From Eublepharis macularius (lineage: Eukaryota > Chordata > Lepidosauria > Squamata > Eublepharidae): a DNA stretch of 64,000 nt. Shown here in pieces: positions 58,640 through 64,000 of this stretch; the stretch's first letter is position 1, and every line of letters begins with the position of its first letter. The stretch is from assembly GCF_028583425.1 (NCBI RefSeq), contig NC_072790.1, positions 213,196,897 to 213,260,896 on the forward strand. The letters are read 5' to 3'. Below the pieces are notes generated by a model, which made no database searches, was not told the origin of the DNA, and worked only from the letters and a program-made list of their open reading frames with translations. The position numbers were made by a program, and so were the translations under genes.

Positions 58640-59645
58640 TAAAGATGGGTACGAAATGGGAAAAAACCGAAACAAGCATTTTGTGTTTCTTTGCATTCCA
58701 CAAATCATGAACTTTCACAAAATTGTCCCATTTCGCGAAATGATTAGTTTCATGATTCATCAGAACCCAGTGCACTTCAATGGACCCCTTCATACCAAGA
58801 GATGCCAAACTCACAGGGAGATTTCAGCAGGCTCTCCTCTACCCATCCTCAATAAATAAGCCAACAAGAACAAATGCTCTAAATAAGAATAAAAGCAAAG
58901 AAATTAAAGAAAAAAAGGTGTAGGCCTCAGTCAAGCTAGGCCCCAGAGTCAAGCAATGCCCTGAGACTGGGGTTGGGTGGGGTGGAGGAAAGAAGGCACC
59001 CTCACCCAATGACCTTCCCAGCAAGGCTAAGAGCTGAAAATAAGAAAGAGGCTTTCCAGTCTCTTTTAAAGCAGCAGCAAATCCAGCCAAAAGCTCCCAA
59101 TTCTACTCTCTCACTCCAAATCCCAGCAACTGGTCCTCTCTCTCCCTCTGTCTACTGGACTGAAAAGCATGAGGCAGAGAGCTGTGCCTTATATAAGGAA
59201 TGCTCACATAGAGCAGAACAGGAGGTCTCTGGTTGGCAGACAGACCTGCCTAAGAGGGTTTGGAGGGATGAGATTGGTGTTCCCTTGGTTACAGAAGGCC
59301 CATCTCCTCAATTGCCTAGGGGATTAACCCCCCTTTTCCTTGTTGTATAGGGCAGAATGGAAGCTCTCCAGTTGGCAGGGAGAGCTGCCTATCAATGTTA
59401 TGTGGGCTAAGATTGGGGTTTTCAATGGCAACAAAAGCTCTGCAGACATTCCAGGCCTATGTTGCCTAGGGAATAAATGGATCGGCGCCAGCCTGTCTGG
59501 CATCATGAATCATTCATGAATCGAACAAATCAGCCCCAAAAGTCATGAATTTTGTGAAAACTGCGTCCCCACGCAACGTGTTTCGCGAAACACGAATCAG
59601 CCTGATTCATCACGAAATTTAATTCATATTTCGTGCCCATGTCTA
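58640..59645. mobile_element. 1006-bp non-autonomous hAT element
   Basis: The ends TAAAGATGGGTACGAA and TTCGTGCCCATGTCTA are imperfect inverted repeats. CTTACATG (58632-58639) and TTTACATG (59646-59653) are an 8-bp duplication with one mismatch. Long subterminal inverted stretches ('tttcgcgaaa', 'catgattcatc', 'gaatcgaac') follow. The interior holds a 125-codon open frame (58973-59350, plus) with no transposase features and an internal duplicated word 'ggttggcagacagacctgcc'/'agttggcagggagagctgcc'. It is related to 17244-17781. Confidence 0.82.
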
Positions 59646-59653
59646 TTTACATG

Positions 59654-61575
59654 GGGTATATCACACCCTTGGCATTGCACATCCTAAGAGTTTTTATGAC
59701 ATGAACCTTGAAACAATGAAACGGCAGTGACAGCTTGAGCTTCAGCTCATTTGGAGGATCAGATCCAAGGAAGGAGAGGTTCATTTGTGTTCTGTCCTGA
59801 AGATATTTCAACCTCCTGGGTCTCTCATTACACAATACATCCAGAATGGTTGTGGTACACCTGCATGGACGAGTTCAAATGTGGATTGACACATTTTTCT
59901 CTCATAAGAAATTAGTGTGCATGTGTGTGTGTGTATTGTGTAGACACGGAAATGCCACAAGGTGCTTCTTTCCCAAAGCACAATAAACCACAAGATGACA
60001 TTCCCTGTTCCATGTAACAATTTAAGATACAACTTTCCTGTCAGAGGGGGTTTTTTTTGGCATGTGGCCAGACAAGATTAGGAGTCTTTCAAGTGAAGCT
60101 AAAAACATGTTAAGCCCTATGTCATCTAGCGGCAACTCTGAGGTAATTTTCTATCTGGGAAAAATCTTTTTGCTTCAGTACTGTAGACCTGATCCAAATC
60201 ATATTCCTCCCACCTCCAGTTCCCTGCCTGCTTCTTAATGTTAATGAAAATGTTCGGAGATCTGATTACCAGTCTCCCATACACTCTGTAGTTTGGCTCC
60301 AAGTAAGCCTTGTCACTTCTTAAACACTGCCTGTAGGGAGGTGGGAAGAAGGAGTCACCTGTGAGAACAAAATCTCTCTTGTCACAGGTGCATTCAGCTC
60401 TCCCTCTTGTCTTCTCTCCAAACTAGCTCCAAGGCAAACTAGTTGCCTCTTAAGTATTTCAAAGAAGTTTGCACCTTGGGTCAAAATATTCCCAAGAAGT
60501 CCATGTTCTGTTAAAAAAACAGATGCCCATCCCTGACTTTTGGGGGGAAAGATGGGCACATAAATAAATACAGGTCCTCTCTACTTTAACCCTCAGGTGG
60601 ATTCCAGGATCTTTGTCTGCCTGTGTATGGTGCAGGGGCTCATTTTAACATTCTGCCTTGGACATCAAAATGCTGAAGGCCAACCTTGCTTTGAAGATAA
60701 AAGTTTCTAAGTAGTCACTGGCAGGCTATCAACAGGATGTGTATATAGCAGATGGATTAATGGATGGACAAGGCCAAAAAGCTGATAATTCTGTTCTACA
60801 TGTGGCCGTTTGCCCATCACCTTTCCTGGTGGGGAAAATGGCAGAGAGGTTACTCAATAATTTACATGTAACACTATATATCCCAGTATATAAGCGATAC
60901 ATTATTCCTCCATCTAGAACAAGTAAAATTGATTGTATACTATATCTTCCATTTGCTGCCTTTATCAGTATTTATAACTTCTGCTGAGTCCAAGGATCTG
61001 TTGAACTGAGCGGCCTGTCTGTCAGGGTGCTGAATTGTGGTTTTTCTAATATGTAAAAGCTACTTCAGCAGCCATCATTTGACCTTTACATCACCCACAC
61101 TCTTTGGCCAACCCCATGGTTGTAAATGTGAATTAGGCGCTCTGACCTCAGCACGGTCATAGACAATCCATTTCGGCTTTGGGTGGCTCACTATATGAAT
61201 GAAAATGGGTATTATAAACAAGTGTGTGTGTGTAGACTCAGCCAGTGTTTCATTGTCGTGCCTGAAAATTAGTGTCAGTATCTGTCAGGGTCATCAGATC
61301 TTGAATCTGAAACCATATCCTGAGATCATAAACTTGCCTGGACTTGTGATTACTATGGACTATTACATTTTTAGATATAAACATAAAAAGAGTCTGATGG
61401 ACCAGATTAAGAAACTAGAAGTTTGTTTTACACAGTGGAGAATTGGAAGCTTTAGGGAGCCCCACACAAAGGTGACATTCTAATGCTAAGCTGACCTCAG
61501 GCAATTGGTGCTAAAAATGCACTGACATGCATGGAAGTTCTATTGAACCAGCCTTACAAATAATTTAAACCCATC
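59654..61575. other. no recognisable gene
   Basis: A short (GT)n tract near 59920-59935 is the only repeat I see. Confidence 0.35.
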
Positions 61576-61580
61576 TTTTA

Positions 61581-61642
61581 TGCTTGATGCCCTGATGGCC
61601 CTAAAAAGCTGGTTAGAGATAGCATGGGTAAAGTGGTTAGGG
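61581..61642 (+). repeat. 62-bp direct repeat, copy 1
   Basis: It matches 62319-62380 at 60 of 62 positions. The part 'agcatgggtaaagtggttaggg' resembles a tRNA-derived SINE head. Confidence 0.85.
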
Positions 61643-61919
61643 TGTCTGATTGGAACCCAGGAACCCCTTGTTAAAACCCCCAGAGTAGTGTGAATTTTTG
61701 GGGGGTGACAGCCACTTTCTCTGGACCTAATCTACCATTATAAGCTTTCTTTGAAGATAAAATGGAGCCTGTATACTGCCCCGAACTCCATGGAGGAAGT
61801 GGTAGGGAAAATGAACAAATTAGTCTTCTTGCCTGGCCTGTTTTAAGGAACAGGTTGAAACATACATATTCCTTGGTAACTTTGGAAATAGAGACTATTT
61901 TACTATTGATCTGACTTAA

Positions 61920-62900
61920 TTTTAGTGTTTTACTTGTAGGGGACCCATGATACTAGTGTGGGGTGGGAATCCCCCTTGCTGAGCCACTGTCAGTGGCTGC
62001 TTGGTGTTCTCAGTGTGGGGGGGAGTGGCAAAGGATGATTGCTCTGGCTCCTCCTGCCTGCCTGTTTGCTTACCTGCCTGCAGTGCCATCACGTCTGCCT
62101 GCCTGGCAATTATGGCAGGAGGGCAGCAGTGGCTTCTACCCACCCGTCTGTCCCTCCCTCGCTCCCACTCAGTATCAGTGGCATGGCACCTCTTCCATCC
62201 CAGCTGAGTTTACATCTAGTTGGGCCAAAAGAGGCACGGAGCCAGTGTTTGGGGCCTGCGGCGATGATGTTTGTATATGGCCCCATTCTATGGATTTAAG
62301 GATCCACAGCTGGGACAATGCTTGATGCCCTGATGGCCCTAAAAAGCTGATTAGAGCTAGCATGGGTAAAGTGGTTAGGGCACTAGATATAACAAGCAAA
62401 GGACCAGCAAGACTTGCAAAGGGGATCCAATCCTTTCCCCTTCCCTTGCTGGGCTACCCATTTCAGCCAGCCTGCCCACCTGCAGCATCATCACCAGTGG
62501 CTGCCTGGCTCACATGGCAGGGCAGCAGTGACGCCAGTGGCTCCAGCTCCTCCCCCTCCCCTTCCCTCCCATCTCCTCTGTCCACCCGCCTACTTGGCTC
62601 AGGCAGTGGTAGCCCCTGCTTCCTTCTCCCTCTGCTCATGTGGCAGTGCCTCTAGTGCCTCTCTGTTCCCCCGCTTCCCGCCTGCCCAGCTCAGGTGGTG
62701 GCAGCAGCTCTCACTCCCTTCTCCACCTACTTCCAGACCACAGAGATGCTCTGTTGTGGGGAGTTTAAAAAACAATTTAAAAAAACTTTTGACATTTTCC
62801 TGCAAATTTGAGTGGTCCCCTAGGTCTGCAGAAAACACCTTATCTGAACCTGGCCTCTTTCTTTGGGTTTTTCTATCTGCATGAAGTTCAGAATTAGATG
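61920..62900. other. low-complexity CCTGCCTG-rich stretch
   Basis: Two blocks (62035-62170 and 62430-62740) are rich in 'cctgcctg', 'gcagcagtgg' and 'ctccctc' words and give many overlapping open frames. Nothing looks like a conserved protein. It may be a diverged repeat of unknown type. Confidence 0.4.
62319..62380 (+). repeat. 62-bp direct repeat, copy 2
   Basis: Second copy of the 61581-61642 sequence, 738 bases downstream in the same orientation. Confidence 0.85.
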
Positions 62901-63640
62901 TAGGATGATTCATTTGACATTTGTTGACATAATTTTAATTGCACCGTTTAGGCATTTTAAAGTATCTTTTTACATATACCATTTTGTGAACTTATGTTGA
63001 AAGGTGTTTATAAATATTGTAAAGAAATAATTAAATCCAAAAAAATGATGGCAAGATAATTGCCTACTAAACTTTTGAATGACAGAAGTTGTATCAGAAA
63101 AAAAGGATACTGTATCCTGTTTGGAGAGATCTTGCTGCTTCTATCCTTGAAGCTGCTCATGCTAGGGGAAAAACCCTTAAACCATGAGTGGTACATCACA
63201 TCGTTCAAACACAGTGAAAAACTGTCATTTGTTGTTAACATGAGTGAGTCCATGGGATTCTTGGCTTAATATCTTTAATCTTGTTTTGGAAGGAAGTCAG
63301 CAAACTTGAGTTTGTAATTCAGATACAATGCCAAACTATAGTTTGCTGCAGATAGAAGTATTTAACTATTGAACTTCATGTGCAGGGAGGAAGAAGTGGG
63401 TTCCCAGGGTTTATTCATATCAACACAAATCATGGTTTCCCATTACATGTGAAGCCTATCATGATCAGAGTAATGATATAAATAAGAATTCAGCTGAAAA
63501 ATTCCAAAACTAATTTTTCCACCCTGTATTTAAGTGCACTCCAGTCTTTTCCTGCTAGGGTTCACTTGACTGATTTTTTTCTTTTTAGATTAGGTTAATA
63601 GATGATTGCATATTGAAAAAGCACACAACCTCTGATTTAC

Positions 63641-63697
63641 CTTGCATCTAGATCGCCATGGTCTTTATCCTTTCCACCACATTTATTGCTATTTGCT
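63641..63697 (-). CDS. candidate internal exon, gene unknown
   Basis: The minus strand shows a very long pyrimidine tract ending CTTTTCTTTTAAGCAG, then a 57-nt interval, then the donor GTAAATC after GCAAG. One frame is open across it, with one leading base and two trailing bases of split codons; it reads ANSNKCGGKDKDHGDLDA. The trailing AG plus the first base A of the candidate at 33377-33443 would make an arginine codon, so the two could be consecutive exons with a 30-kb intron. I do not recognise the peptide. The length is a multiple of three. Confidence 0.35.
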
Positions 63698-64000
63698 CTG
63701 CTTAAAAGAAAAGAAGATTGAAGGTAAAAAAAAAAGAAAGAAAGAAAGCTGAAGGTCATCCATATAGTTGTCCCAATCGCAATCTGTGCGACTTTAACCC
63801 TGTGGAGGAAAGTAATTACCCTTTGGCTTCCAGTGACCTCAACTAACCTTTGTTGAAGGACCAGAGAAAATAAAAGGCTGACCAATTGCCTGCCCTTTGC
63901 TGCCCCACGGTTAAACCTCCCCCAGAATGAAACCCCCCACAACAATAGAATGTGGAAATGTTGCCATGGAAATATCGTTCAAAGAAGAAACAAAAATCCA

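Noticed and set aside
61920-62900. Open frames up to 156 codons
   Set aside because: The sequence is low-complexity CCTGCCTG-like and the frames overlap on both strands.
1-64000. CRISPR arrays, prokaryotic operons, or phage islands
   Set aside because: The repeats are vertebrate SINE, LINE and MITE families; no array of regularly spaced repeats and no dense gene layout is present.

Overview
This is repeat-dense vertebrate nuclear DNA with no intact protein-coding gene that I can support. The repeat mix points to a squamate reptile, possibly a gecko-like lizard: CR1 and L2-like LINE 3' ends, a short L1 insertion, Sauria/Bov-B-type and 5S-rRNA-derived SINEs, several tRNA-derived SINE families, a Penelope-like element, and many short non-autonomous hAT and fold-back DNA elements. 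The species is inferred from repeat types only. The long reading frames are almost all chance or lie in repeats. The host-gene exceptions are two retropseudogenes on the minus strand and two unidentified candidate exons.

Layout. 1-9.8 kb: SINEs, a fold-back MITE nested in a SINE (865-982), a hAT MITE carrying an L1 insertion (4152-4805), two TAGGGTTGCCAG-type MITEs, a CR1 fragment and an L2-like fragment. 9.8-24 kb: sparse sequence with a GC-rich hAT MITE (12500-12837), a 538-bp hAT element (17244-17781), SINEs and a hAT split SINE (23026-23790). 24.2-25.5 kb: an L2-like LINE interrupted by an 889-bp Penelope-like element whose two 379-bp arms form a giant inverted repeat, each arm with a hammerhead ribozyme motif. 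26.8-31 kb: two fold-back elements, a 5S SINE and L2-like LINE pieces with reverse transcriptase homology. 31-37 kb: SINEs, a small perfect hairpin, a candidate exon (33377-33443) and CR1 with a 197-bp hAT insert.

37.1-41.6 kb: a processed alpha-tubulin pseudogene (37107-39288) split by a 663-bp solo LTR (37421-38083) with a 5-bp target duplication, then a processed LAMTOR2 pseudogene (41003-41626) whose coding region differs in length from the parent by one base. 42-57.7 kb: SINEs, L2-like LINE tails and MITEs, including one (55441-55911) with three tandem 42-bp hairpins. 57.7-64 kb: a 1006-bp hAT element (58640-59645), a pair of 62-bp direct repeats, and a second candidate minus-strand exon (63641-63697) whose splice phase fits the one at 33 kb.

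No operon or pathway is present. The history is one of nested insertions: LTR into pseudogene, Penelope element into LINE, hAT into SINE and CR1, L1 into hAT, MITE into SINE. The window is best read as intergenic DNA or, if the two candidate exons are real, as large introns of an unidentified minus-strand gene.
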